Source: Polyrhizophydium stewartii (lineage: Eukaryota > Chytridiomycota > Chytridiomycetes > Rhizophydiales). Taken from it: a stretch of DNA of 19,295 nt. This document shows positions 8,666 to 18,903 of the stretch, piece by piece. Where the stretch lies: NCBI GenBank assembly GCA_027604665.1, contig JADGIZ010000213.1, positions 1-19,295 of the forward strand, read 5' to 3'. Under the pieces are notes generated by a model that had not been told where the DNA came from, did not search any database, and saw only the letters and a program-made list of their open reading frames with translations. Position 1 is the stretch's first letter. Each line of letters begins with the position of its first letter. The position numbers and the translations under genes are program-made.

Positions 8666-11600
8666 TTCTTCTCAACGAGCGAGAGCAGGAACTTGGAGCC
8701 GTTGACCTATTGCGCGTGCACGCACACGCGAATTCAATACAAGCCATAACACAGCCAAGACACGGTTGACGGCAGCGGGTCAGCTCCGGGCAGCATGCCG
8801 CGCGGGCCAAGAGAAGCCGACGGCCAATTACGCACCTCCTGCTCCTCCTCCTTGATGATCTTGGCACCCGAGGGACGCTGCGACACGGGCAGCAGGCCCT
8901 GCTTCAGATACCGCAGCAGGGTCTGCTCCTGCGCGGGCAGCATCTTGGCGAGCTGCTCGTCCGGGTCGACCGTGATGTTGTAGAAGTACAGCACGTCGTC
9001 CGTGGGCTGCAGGAGTGCGGCCTTGCGCAGGCGCTGGACGCGGTTGACGACCTCGCGCGCCAGGCCCTCCTGGATGAGCCCGTGGTCGAGGTTGGCGTCC
9101 AGGATCACGAGCACCTCGTTGGTGAAGTTGGCGTGCAGGCCGCTGTCGCTGTTCTCGAACGTGCGCGTGACCTGGACAAACTCGTTCGTGAGCTCGAAGC
9201 CCTCGACAACGAGCACGTTGGTGTCGAGGAACTTCTTGATGGCCGCGAGCTCGACCTTGGGCAGCGCGTTGCGGATCTTCACGGCGTCCTTCTTGAACTT
9301 GGTGCCGAGCGCCTTGGCATCAGGCACCAAGACGTACTTGACGCCGTACTTGGCCTCCTCGGACGTCAGCGTGACCGTGCGGACGTTGAGCTCCTCCTGG
9401 ACGTACGACTCGAGCGACTTGATGTCCTGGTGGAACTGCTCGTCCGGGCTGATGATGATGAGCTCGCGGCACGGCGTCTGCGTGCGCCCGGGGTGCAATG
9501 AGCATGCGTCAGCATCGGCAAAGCCAAGCCCCGCGCACAGACTTCCAGGCCAGCCGCACCTTGAGCGAGAGCGTCTGCCTCTCGCGGATGGTGCGGCCGA
9601 GCTCAATGACGGTCTGCATGCGGCCGACGGCGCGCTCAATGTCGTCGTTAAAGTACTCCTCCTTGACCTCGGGATACAGCAGGAAGTGCACGCTGCGCGT
9701 GTCCTCCTTGGACGGCGGCAAGCACGTCTTGAGATTCTGGTACATGGACTCGGTGATGAACGGAGCAAACGCAGCCTGCGCGCAAGACGACGAGGTGAGC
9801 AGCCAGCGCACGAGGGATGCACAGGGGCAGTGCGGGACCATGCGACGCACCATCAGGCGGCAGAGCGTGAAGAGAACCTCAAAGAGCACGTTGAGCGCGC
9901 GCTCGGCATCCGCGAGGCCGTTCTCGCCCTTGAGGCGCTTGCGGTTGAAGCGCACGTACCAGTTGGTGAGCGTGTCAATGAGCTTGAGCAGGCGCGGCGT
10001 CACAGTGTAGAGACGGTATGCTGCCAACACATGAAAACGTGCAAGCGCGGTGGTCAGCGCACAACAGACGGCTAGATGCGCATAGATGTCGAAATGCATT
10101 CCAACTCACCAGTCATCTCTTCCTTGACAAACTTGATGAGACTCTGGGTAGACGCCAGAATCCAGCGGTCCATGACATTCTCCTCCTTGCTCATGTCGAG
10201 ATGCGGGTTGTAGACAAAGTCAAAGTCGTGCTCCTGTATGGCCGAGTCGGGTCAGCATTATGCGGCCAGTCGTTCCCCAGCATCGCCTTGGCACAGATGC
10301 CCCGCCCGAACCTTCTTGAGAAGTGCCAGCTGGGCAAAGAAGAAGCGGTATGCGTTGTACCACGGCAGCATGACATTGCTGACCATCTCCTTGACGCCCT
10401 CCTCGCGGAAGCGCACGCTCTCGGCGCGGACACCGGGCGAGGTGATGAGATACAGGCTGCGAGCGCGCAGGACTATGGGTCAGCAAACACCGCCAGAGCA
10501 GGTTTGACTGCGCGTGCGGGACGAACCGCAAGATGTCGGCGCCAAAGTTGTCGAGCATGATCATAGGGTCCGGGTAGTTGCGCAGACTCTTGCTCATCTT
10601 CTTGCCGTCGGCGGCCAGGACAAGGCCGTTGACAATGACGTTCTTGAACGCCGGCTTGTCAAACAGGTGCGTCGAGAGAATCATCAGGGTGTAGAACCAG
10701 CCGCGGGTCTGGTCGATGCCCTCGGCAATGAAGTCGGCGGGGAAGGTGCCGTCGAACTTGACCTTGTTCTCGAACGGATAGTGCTGCTGCGCATACGGCA
10801 TGCTTCCCGACTCGAACCAGCAGTCAAAGACCTCAGGGACGCGCTTGAGCATGCCTTTGCCCTGCTTGGACGGGATCTCTATATGGTCGATGCTCTCGCG
10901 GTGCAGGTCCTTGATGCCCTTGAGACCCGAAAGCTCCTCGAGCTCCTGGACGGAGCCGACGGCGATCATCTCCTCGCGGTCGTCGCTGATCCAGATGGGG
11001 ATCGGAGTGCCCCAGTAGCGGTTGCGCGAGATGCCCCAGTCGTGGGCGTTGAGGAGCCAGTTGCGGAAGCGCTTCTCGCCTACAAAGTCGGGGACCCTGC
11101 ATCCAAGATGGGGCAGAACGCAGGCGAGCGGGCGTGAGCAAGTACGGAACAATGGCACGTCTGCTGCGTGCTGCATGCTCACCAGTGGACCTGGTCGTTG
11201 TTGGCGACGAGCTTGTCGACGATGTTGGTCACGCGCACGTACCACGAGGGCACGGCGCGGTAGATGAGCGGGGTGTCGGAGCGGTAGCAAAACGGATAGC
11301 TGTGCGACAGCTGGCTCTGGCGGACGAGGCGGCCGCGCGCCTTGAGGTCCTTCTGGATCGGCTTGTCGGCCTCCTTGACGTTCAGGCCCTCGTAGTCCTT
11401 GACCTGGGCCGTGAAACGGCACGACGCGTCCAGCGGGCACGGCAGGTCGCTCTCGCCCGAGATGACGCCGTGGTCGAGGCAGACGCGGTAGTCGTCCTCA
11501 CCAAACGCAGGCGCGCAGTGGACGATGCCCGTGCCGCTGTCGTCGGTGACGTAGGTGTCTGCCAGGACAATGAACGACTTGCTGGGGCGGTCGGCAAAGT

Positions 11601-12837
11601 ACGTGAAGAGCGGCTCGTACGTGAGGCCCTTGAGCTCGGCGCCCTTGTACTTCTTGATGACCGTGAACTTTGCCTTCTTGGGGTCCTTGTACAGGCTGTC
11701 GAGGCGCTTCTCGAGCAGAATCCACTTGGCGCCGGTCTCGCCGTCCTGGATCTGGACGTAGTCGAACTCGGGGTGCACGCACACGGCCAAGTTGGACGGC
11801 AGCGTCCACGGCGTGGTCGTCCACGCGAGCAGCGCGACCGAGGGGTCCGACGTGAGCGGGAACGAGACCACGACGGCGGGGTCGATCACGTCCTTGTAGT
11901 TGAGGTTGGCCTCGAAGTTGGACAGCGGCGTGCACACAGCCATCGAGTACGACATGATCTTGAAGCCACTGTAGACCTGGCCCTTGTCGAACAGCTGCTT
12001 GAAGACCCACCAGACCGACTCCATGAAGGTGATGTTGAGCGTCTTGTAGTCGTTCTCAAAGTCGATCCAGCGGCCCATGCGCGTGACCGTGTTCTCCCAC
12101 TCGCCGGCGTACTTCATGACGATCGAGCGGCACTCGGCGTTGTACTTTGCGATGCCCATGGCGGCCACATCGCCGGGACCCTTGATGCCGAGCTTCTTGT
12201 CGATCTCGTATTCGACGGGCAGGCCGTGCGTGTCCCAGCCGAACCGGCGCTCGACGTGGAACCCGTTGAGATGGGCGAAGCGGGTGACGACGTCCTGGCG
12301 GCGGGACGGGGCAGGCACGCCGAGATGGGCGGCGGGCGCATTGCATCAGCACCCGGCTCTGGCGTGGCCGACGTCACCCACGTCACGGCAGCGCTGGCGG
12401 ACAGAGAAGAAAAGACGGCGAGCGCAGACCGACAGATGCCCGGCACGCACCTTGATGGTTCCCGCAAGCAGATGGCCGTAGTGCGGCAGGCCCGTCGCGA
12501 ACGGCGGGCCGTCATAGAACGAGAACGGCGGACGGCCTTCGGACAGCTTCAGCGACGTCTTGAAGGCGTCGATTTCCTTCCAGAAGGCGAGGATCTTCTC
12601 CTCCTCGCGGGGGAACGAGACGTTGGCGGGGACTGCGTGCGGCGCGCGGGCAGCACGCCGGGCAGACGCAGGCGCATGTGCATGTCAGCACATGCGTCCC
12701 GCGTTGGAGCGCAGGTCGGACGCCGTTGAGGTCCGGGTCAGGCAGGTCGGTCGGCGCGCTGTCGTCAGCACTCGGAGATCGTCGCCGCCTCGGGCGTCTC
12801 CGCACGCACCGTCCGGGATGGCAGACGGTTTCGACAT
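8662..12837 (-). CDS. Cytosolic isoleucyl-tRNA synthetase
   Basis: Class I synthetase charging tRNA-Ile in the cytosol, 1,077 aa (close to yeast Ils1). Minus-strand exons: 12837-12810, 12632-12451, 12294-11183, 11096-10527, 10456-10312, 10233-10110, 10020-9851, 9775-9560, 9477-8836, 8706-8662; all phases agree. Motifs: [16 protein letters not shown] with the HIGH-type box HYGH at residues 60-63; [20 protein letters not shown]1 editing-domain [12 protein letters not shown] (about 227-238) and [15 protein letters not shown] (about 324-338); [29 protein letters not shown] at 607-611; then the anticodon-binding region ([39 protein letters not shown]). No mitochondrial presequence: it starts MSKPSAIPD, so this is the cytosolic enzyme. 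The first exon is 28 nt and the last only 45 nt ([14 protein letters not shown]). Intron 1 (177 nt) contains two CTGAC sites and could hide a mini-exon. Confidence 0.97.
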
Positions 12838-12977
12838 GGGGGGTGCGGAGCGTGCGGAGCTGGATGCTGCGGAGGCGGTGACTGCGGAGCGGACTGCGTT
12901 GGGTGCTTGCGGACGGGCGAGGAGGGCGGCGTTGAATAAGCCTCGCATCCACTTTTCAAGCGAACTTCGACCGAAAT
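12838..12977. promoter_or_regulatory. 140-bp divergent promoter, IleRS / TERT
   Basis: Start codons of a constitutive synthetase and of telomerase are 140 bp apart. Near the TERT side is an AT-richer patch including GTTGAATAAG (12931-12940) and the element TTTTCAAGCGAA (12953-12964). The IleRS side is a GGA/GCG-rich run on the + strand (pyrimidine-rich in IleRS sense). A five-codon reading frame plus stop (12864-12881) would be an upstream ORF if the TERT transcript starts that far out; the start site is unknown. Confidence 0.55.
12953..12964 (+). promoter_or_regulatory. Start-proximal element TTTTCAAGCGAA
   Basis: Differs at one base from the element at 3766-3777 before the uS5m start, at nearly the same distance from the ATG (13 versus 11 bp). 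A looser relative, ACTTTCCCAAACTTTCG, precedes the ATG at 19149. Confidence 0.35.
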
Positions 12978-15900
12978 ATGTACAGGCCGCTCGAGTCGGA
13001 TGAGTCTGGCTGGCCAATCCACGGCGGCGCCTGCCGTGGCCGTGACGAGCGTGACGGGCTTGCCGACCACCGCGCCGCCATCGGCATCCTGCGCCGAGTG
13101 CTCGGCCACGTGTGCACGCTGGGCGAGTTTGTGCGCTTGGAGCCGCCGCCGCCGGACCTTCCTGCCCTGCTCGCCGGGCTGCTCTCCAAGACCATCGTCG
13201 CATACACCGACGCAACCCTGCGAGAGCGGCAGCCGCCGCCCACGCCGCGGGAGCCGGGCTTCCAGCGGCCGCTTCCAGAGGTAGCCGCGAGCAGGCAACT
13301 TCGAGCAACCCGTCGCTCGCTGGCTGATGCGCTCTCCAGATACTCAGCGGCCTCATCTCGAGGATGATCAGCACCAACAACCTCCTCACATACGGGTTCC
13401 GCGAGGTGCACTTTGCCCACGCCTACTGCGCCCACCGCGAAGCGCCGAGCTGAACAGCACATGCGGCGTTGCATCCTCGCAGATGAACGATCGGGCAACC
13501 GGCGCTTTGTCGCACGGCAGCCATGTTGAGAACTACTATCCCAACTCGCTCGTCGCCGAGATCAAGTCCCGTCCGTGGCGCCAGCTGCTTGAAGTGTAAG
13601 TCATCCTGTGCAAGCGTCTGTGTGTGCTTTCTCAGTCTCCCGCTCATCGGCGTCCGCCAGAATCGGTGACAGGGCGCTCGTCCATCTCCTGCGCACAACA
13701 TCCATCTTTGTTCGTGCCAGCCGCGGTAATCTCGTCCAGCTCACAGGTGAGTCAGCTTCGTCATTTGTGCCAAGTGCATCGCCTGACGCGACTGCGACAG
13801 GCGTGCCCATCCACTCCCTCGACCTGATGTCCATTCCAGAGCTGCCCATCCCCCGGCCCCGGCTCCGTTTCCGCCCGCCCACAAGTCCCCCGCACCATCC
13901 AGAGCAGCAGAGCAGCTTGATTGCAGAGGCAGCAGCGCCGGACGTTCCCCGAGGAGTCAAGCGCGCGTTTGGCGAGCTGGAGGGCGGCGCAGATGCTGCA
14001 CCGCAGTCTCCAACCACCTCTCACTTGGGCCGCGCCAGAATCCCGCCTCGGAAGCGAGCCAATGTGACGCAAGCGCCTGCTTGTGCGATCCGTCCATCTT
14101 CGATCCTGATTCCTTGGTCGCGTATTCTGTACGGCAAGCCCAGCTTCACCAACCGCCGCGTGCGCCACGTGGGATTCCCGCGATCTCGTAAGCCCAGTCC
14201 GCTATCTTTTCGTGTATACACATTGCAATCACCTCTGACACATATGGTGGGATAAGACGTGTTTACCTTCATCGGCCGGCAGCAAGATGAAGCGTGCCAG
14301 CAGATCGCCAAGGAGATGTTTCCACTCCAGTTTGGCCTGCCGCTTGTGCCCGAGGCAGCCAGTGTGCAAGGTACGCTGGCTCGGGAAAAGCAATTTGGGT
14401 CGACGACAAAGACGGCCCCGTCAACAAAGCCAAAGCGTCAGCGCACCGACGTGCTGGCGCCTCTGATTGAGCGCACGCTCAGCCTGGCTCGCAAGTGCAA
14501 TTACGCTGCGCTGCTCGATCACTATTGCCCCGAACCCCAAAAGACTGCGGTCAAGGTGCATGGTGCCGTGCTGGGCGTTTTTACGAGACAGGCAGCTGAT
14601 GAGCTATGATGCGCTGCGACAGCTCGATGATGTGCACATCGAGCCAGGAAAGGTGAAGCTCGCCCCGGCAGGCCGATGTTAATGTCGCTCCTCATGTGAT
14701 TTTAACGCTTTCCAATATCCAGGTTGCCGGATTTGTCAAGGCGGTTGTTCGGCGGATCATCCCGCACGAGCTCTGGGGCAGCGATGAGAACCGAGATGCG
14801 GTATTCAGCAAAATTGTGCAGGCGGTTCTGCTTCGCCGGCGCGAGACCCTCTCACTGCAGAACATCATCGACGGCATCAAGGTGCACTACAAATCGAACC
14901 TGCTTGCCTTGACCCGGAAATCTGGTCGCTGACGTCTTTTCCCAATCCGCAGATGTCGCACATGAGTTGGCTTGCCTGTGGAGCGACGTCTAATCCGCCG
15001 TGCGAGACGCAGAAGCGCCGCGAGTTGATGCTCCAGTTCTTGTACTGGCTCTTTGTGCGCGTCATCATTCCCTTGATCAAGGTGCCGTAACGCCAGCGCA
15101 TGCTGCCTCAGACGCCCTTTCTGACGACGCATGTCAAGACCAACTTTTACGCGACAGAAACTGGGCCGTTCAAAAACAGGGTGCTGTACATTCGATACGA
15201 GACATGGACCCGCATTTGTGCGCCGTTAAAGTCGAGCATTTGCAGCAAGCTCCTCGAGCCGCTGCATGTCCCGCAACCGACACCAGCCGCACCAGATGCC
15301 ATGTACACTGATCCGTGTGCCAGGCAAGACACGGCAGTGTCGGCCGTGCAGAGGCTCGAGACAAGTGGGGCGGTGAGTTTCCAGCGCCGCGCGTCCCCAA
15401 TGCTTGACGCCGAAAACGCAAAGCTGAGTCGAGGCCCGCAGGCCGAGCTGTTGGAGCTGCTCTCTCGCAAGGAAGGCGAACGCGCGCTGGGCATATCCAC
15501 AGTCCGCTATCTCCCAAAGGAAGTGGGTGCTCGGCCGATCATGAACCTCAAGCGTGTGCCCGGAATCGACGTGAGTATGGAGCGACGTATTGCGTGCATC
15601 AGCAGCCACTGGACTGACTGCGTCGCCGCGCGTCGAGCAGGAGTTTGAGCGGCTTGGCATGACGCCGAAGCAGCTCGAAGCGATCCCGCGCGAGCGATTC
15701 CGTTCGCGCACGCCGCTGTCCATCAACCAGATACTCAAAAACGCCTTTCATGTGTTGATGTACGAGAAAGTGAGTCCGATGTCGCACAGTTCCCTGACAC
15801 CTTCGCAGCCAATCTGATCGCAACTGACGTCACATGCACAACAGAGCGTCCGCCCGAGCCTTGTCGCCGGCTCAGCCCTGGGCGTGAACGACATTTACGC

Positions 15901-17790
15901 GAGCTTCAAGATGTTCAAACGCCGTCTCATGGAGGGTCAACCCGCGGGTCGGTGAGTGATTCACTGCGGCGCTCGTGCTCGATGCAGGACTGCTTGAATG
16001 ACTGATATACGCCCCAGAATCCCCAAGTTGTACGTCTGCAAGGTCGACGTAGCTGCATGCTTTGACACCATCAACCAGAGCAAGCTGCTTGAGCTGCTTG
16101 AGGAAATTCTGCGAGACCTCGACTATGTTGTGCAGAAGTTTGCCACGGTGCGCGAGAGCGGCGGGCAAATCCGCCGGCAGTATCATCGGCGCGCATGCAC
16201 AGAAGGTGTGTATGCTGGTTGCCTGGCGGGCATGCGCCGCTCTCAGTGACGATTAATTTGCATGCAGCCGACCCGCAGGCTTTCGTGCAAGTCGCTGAGC
16301 AGCTATCGGCCACGGTGGGAAGCACCATCTTTGTTGACCAGGTCGTGTATTCGATCGAGACAGCGCGGATGATCCGCGATACCATCTTGTCGCATATCAA
16401 AAACAACATTGTCAAGGTTTGCGTCGCGTCGATGTGATATGTGGCATATGCTGGCAGTCAAATAACACCTGGCGCTGCACTGGACAGGTTGGCAAGCGCT
16501 TCTACCGCCAGCGCGTCGGCGTTCCGCAGGGATCGGTCTTGTCGACGCTGCTGTGCAGCATGTTCTACTCGAAGCTTGAGAGCGTCGAACTCAAGGACAT
16601 TGTCGGCGACGACCCGCACACCATTTTACTGCGATATGTTGATGACTTTCTGATGATGACGACCAGCAAGGAGCGTGCTGTGCGCTTCGTCGAGAGGATG
16701 CATCAAGGTGGGCGGCCGACGCGATAAATCGAGCTGCCGCTGCACTCGACTGACGTGCGAGTGTGCGCAGGCTTTCCCGAGTATGGGTGCGCAATCAGCC
16801 CGAGCAAGACACTTGTCAACTTTGACGTGCGGATCGACGGCACGCTTCTTCCCAGATGCGGCAGTGGTTCGTGTTCGCATGTTGGCGCGCTGTCCTCTTC
16901 AACTTGCTGATTGTGTGCTTTGTGCGTCGCGCAGAGATCGCCTGGTGCGGAAGCATCATCGACATTCAGCGGCTGCAGGTCAAGGCAGTCCATGCGCTTG
17001 TTGGCGGCGGCTCAAGTGCGGCTGGCTAGCCGGGGTGCTCGGTTTGAAGTGGCTGCTGACATTCCTGCTTTGCAGGCATAGCGGACAAGTTGTCGATCGA
17101 TATTTCGCGTAACAGGGGCCGGCAGCTGCGAAGCAAGATGCTGTAGTGGGTTTCTGGCAGCAGTTTTGGGGGGCGGCCATTGCAGCATCGCTGACGCTGG
17201 CGCTGCGGCAGTTTCATCAAGTTCAAGAACCACGCCCTGTACACCGACATGGACATCAACTCGCGCTCAACGGTCCTGTTCAACATCTACCAGACGTTTG
17301 CGTCGGCAGCGTTGCGGTTCAGCATTCACGTGCTTGAAGGCCTGCACGGCCGGATTGGACAGAACGTCCAGTTCCTCTCTGGTGCGGTCAGTGTGCTGCG
17401 CCGGTCGGCGACCGATCGACTGACTCGTCGGCGGGCAGATGTGATTACTGAGTCGATTTTGTGCGGCGTGCGCTCTTTGAGGAGCCGGGCAGCGACGCCC
17501 AGCGCACGCGCGCTTGGGTGCCGCTTCACGATGGCAAGCAAAGAGATCGCAAGGTTGGTCGCCTGCCGGCTGTGCTCACAATCGCGGACATCTGACGCAC
17601 TTTCAGAGTCGGTATCGCCGCTTTCCTCGATGTCTTTGCACAGAGCGGCGAGCAATTCAGCGTGCTCGCTGCGCCGCTGCGGGAAGCGCACGATGCGATC
17701 CGGCTCAAGGATTGGCAGCTGCTTATGCATGAGCGCATCCGCTGCCAGGCCCGCAAGGCAATCGCTGATGTTGTGCGGTCCTGGCGCTGA
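12978..17790 (+). CDS. TERT: Telomerase reverse transcriptase, intact, 21 exons
   Basis: Catalytic subunit of telomerase, copying the telomerase RNA template onto chromosome ends. 1,169 aa in this model. Exons: 12978-13280, 13340-13405, 13483-13595, 13661-13746, 13801-14187, 14257-14555, 14623-14652, 14723-14881, 14953-15081, 15139-15570, 15641-15769, 15845-15951, 16018-16205, 16268-16416, 16488-16707, 16771-16866, 16935-17015, 17076-17142, 17212-17381, 17439-17553, 17607-17790. Domains: TEN-like 1 to about 190 (ILRRVLGHVCTLGEFV; NLLTYGF; DRALVHLLRTTSIFV); disordered linker with basic KPKRQR; RNA-binding domain with FVKAVVRRIIPHELWGS (433-448) and motif T NFYATETGPFKNRVLY (526-541); motif 1 VRYLPKEVGARPIMNL; motif A KVDVAACFDTI (Asp 757); motif B' GVPQGSVLSTLLCS; motif C LLRYVDDFLMM (Asp 911, 912); motif D YGCAISPSKTLVNF; motif E IAWCGSIID; C-terminal extension to 1169. 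Catalytic residues are intact, so the gene looks functional. Introns run 53-77 nt. A 69-nt in-frame segment at 15373-15441 is probably a further intron. Confidence 0.95.
15373..15441 (+). other. Probable additional or optional 69-nt intron inside TERT
   Basis: This lies within the open exon 15139-15570. It starts with a strong GTGAGT donor, contains a GCTTGAC branch-like site and ends CCCGCAG. It is 69 nt long, like its neighbours, and sits exactly between codons. Removal deletes 23 residues (VSFQRR...SRGPQ) and joins ETSGA to AELLELL without a frame change, giving 1,146 aa. Because both forms stay open, sequence alone cannot decide. Confidence 0.55.
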
Positions 17791-17833
17791 ACTGCATCGC
17801 TCGGAAGAGTGAAATGAATGTATGAAGATGGCC

Positions 17834-18903
17834 TCAGAGTGAGACGTAACCATGCCCTGACGATCCTCTGATGCGAGACCACAAAGAGCGCGCCAAGTCC
17901 TGGATGCGCCTTTGTCAGCGGGTGAGGCGTGTGGCTCGGCGGACCTCGAGAGCAGCAACTTACCAGCATTCCGCCAAAGAGGGCGATCCAGAACTCGTGC
18001 TGCGGAATGATGTCCGGGAAGTTGGAGACTGCGATCGCGTGCGAACAGATGTCAGCGTGCCCGTCAGAGCGACGTATGAGTGACATCCTGGCACTCGGAC
18101 TGCGCAGAAGGCGGGGCAACACGCACTCTTAAGCACGGTGTAGTTGTAGGCCATGCCGACGATAAAGTACGCAGCCAGACCACCAAACAACATCGTGAAG
18201 AAGAAGCCGAGGGCAGACATGGACGAGCCCGACTGGCCTGGCGCAACGCCAGCAGACACGCAGCCGGCGGCGTGCGTCCACTCGATGGTGATCTGCTGCG
18301 GCGGTAGGTAGAACCTGGGGTCCGACGGCGAGACAGTGACTTTCGGCTGCGAAGGTTCGACAACGTCCTTGTTGCAGGCCACGATGAGCGTCACAGTGGT
18401 CTTGTTGGCGCCTTCAAAGGCCAGCCTGAGGCCGTCGGCAGACTGTGAGATGACCTGCTCGGCGGCGTGCGACGAGTCGACCACGGGCCGCACAGACACA
18501 ACACGGCCGTCGGTGCGCTTCCAGTTGGTCACCACCTCGCAGAGCTGCGTCTTGTCCGGGCACTGGTCTGGCAAGCCGAGACAGACGGCGCATCAGCAGC
18601 TGAGGCAGCCCGGGGGACGGACGCACGGGCGAGAGCGCGGCGGGTGGTGGGCCGAGCGCAGGGCGGCGACGCACCGTCGGCGGGGATCGAGGTGTCAACC
18701 TTGAGCGAGCCGCAGGGGCTGCCGACCAGGCTGACAGTGTCCGAGGACGGCGGGTGGGCGACAACGGCGAGCGTCACATTGAAGGTGGACTGCGGGAAGA
18801 GGGCGGTGAGGTTGGCTGCCGCGCCCGAGGAGGTCTTGACGACGCAGTCCGCGGCCGCGACCAGGCCGGCGGCAGCAACAGCGACGGCGGCGGCCAGGCG
18901 CAT
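17834..18903 (-). CDS. Atg27-like / M6P-receptor-like type I membrane protein
   Basis: Single-pass protein of the Atg27/mannose-6-phosphate-receptor-homology class, expected to cycle between Golgi, endosome/vacuole and autophagy membranes. 266 aa, near the size of yeast Atg27. Minus-strand exons: 18903-18675, 18567-18127, 18028-17964, 17899-17834; introns 107, 98 and 64 nt, phases consistent. It has a signal peptide (MRLAAAVAVAAAGLVAAA), then a lumenal domain with spaced cysteines (DCVV, GSPCGSL, DQCPDKTQLC, LIVACNK, AAGCVSAG) and N-glycosylation sequons. One membrane helix follows (about residues 180-205, ALGFFFTMLFGGLAAYFIVG), then a short cytosolic part with the family's FPDIIPQHEFWIALFGGML. 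The last residues are GHGYVSL, giving a YxxPhi-type sorting motif YVSL at the extreme C-terminus. The first true ATG is used; upstream TTG in frame is ignored. It converges on TERT with 43 bp between stops. The exact subfamily is less certain than the fold and topology. Confidence 0.82.

Noticed and set aside
11134..12729. 531-codon + strand open frame opposite IleRS
   Set aside because: Exact antisense of the conserved IleRS catalytic and editing exons; high GC makes long stop-free antisense frames common.
12633..12809. A mini-exon inside IleRS intron 1 (reading [13 protein letters not shown] after a CGACAG)
   Set aside because: The CTGAC would be only a few bases from the acceptor and no good downstream donor follows; direct splicing from 12810 to 12632 is in phase and gives the normal IleRS N-terminus. 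Left as a possibility only.
16488..16707. The reverse transcriptase motifs as part of a retrotransposon
   Set aside because: Motif T, the TERT-type B' and E motifs and the flanking N-terminal and C-terminal domains identify telomerase; no integrase, RNase H, endonuclease or terminal repeats are seen.
12978..17790. TERT as a pseudogene because of many in-frame stops in the raw sequence
   Set aside because: Every stop falls in a segment bounded by donor and acceptor sites, and the 21 exons join in phase to a full-length protein with intact catalytic residues.
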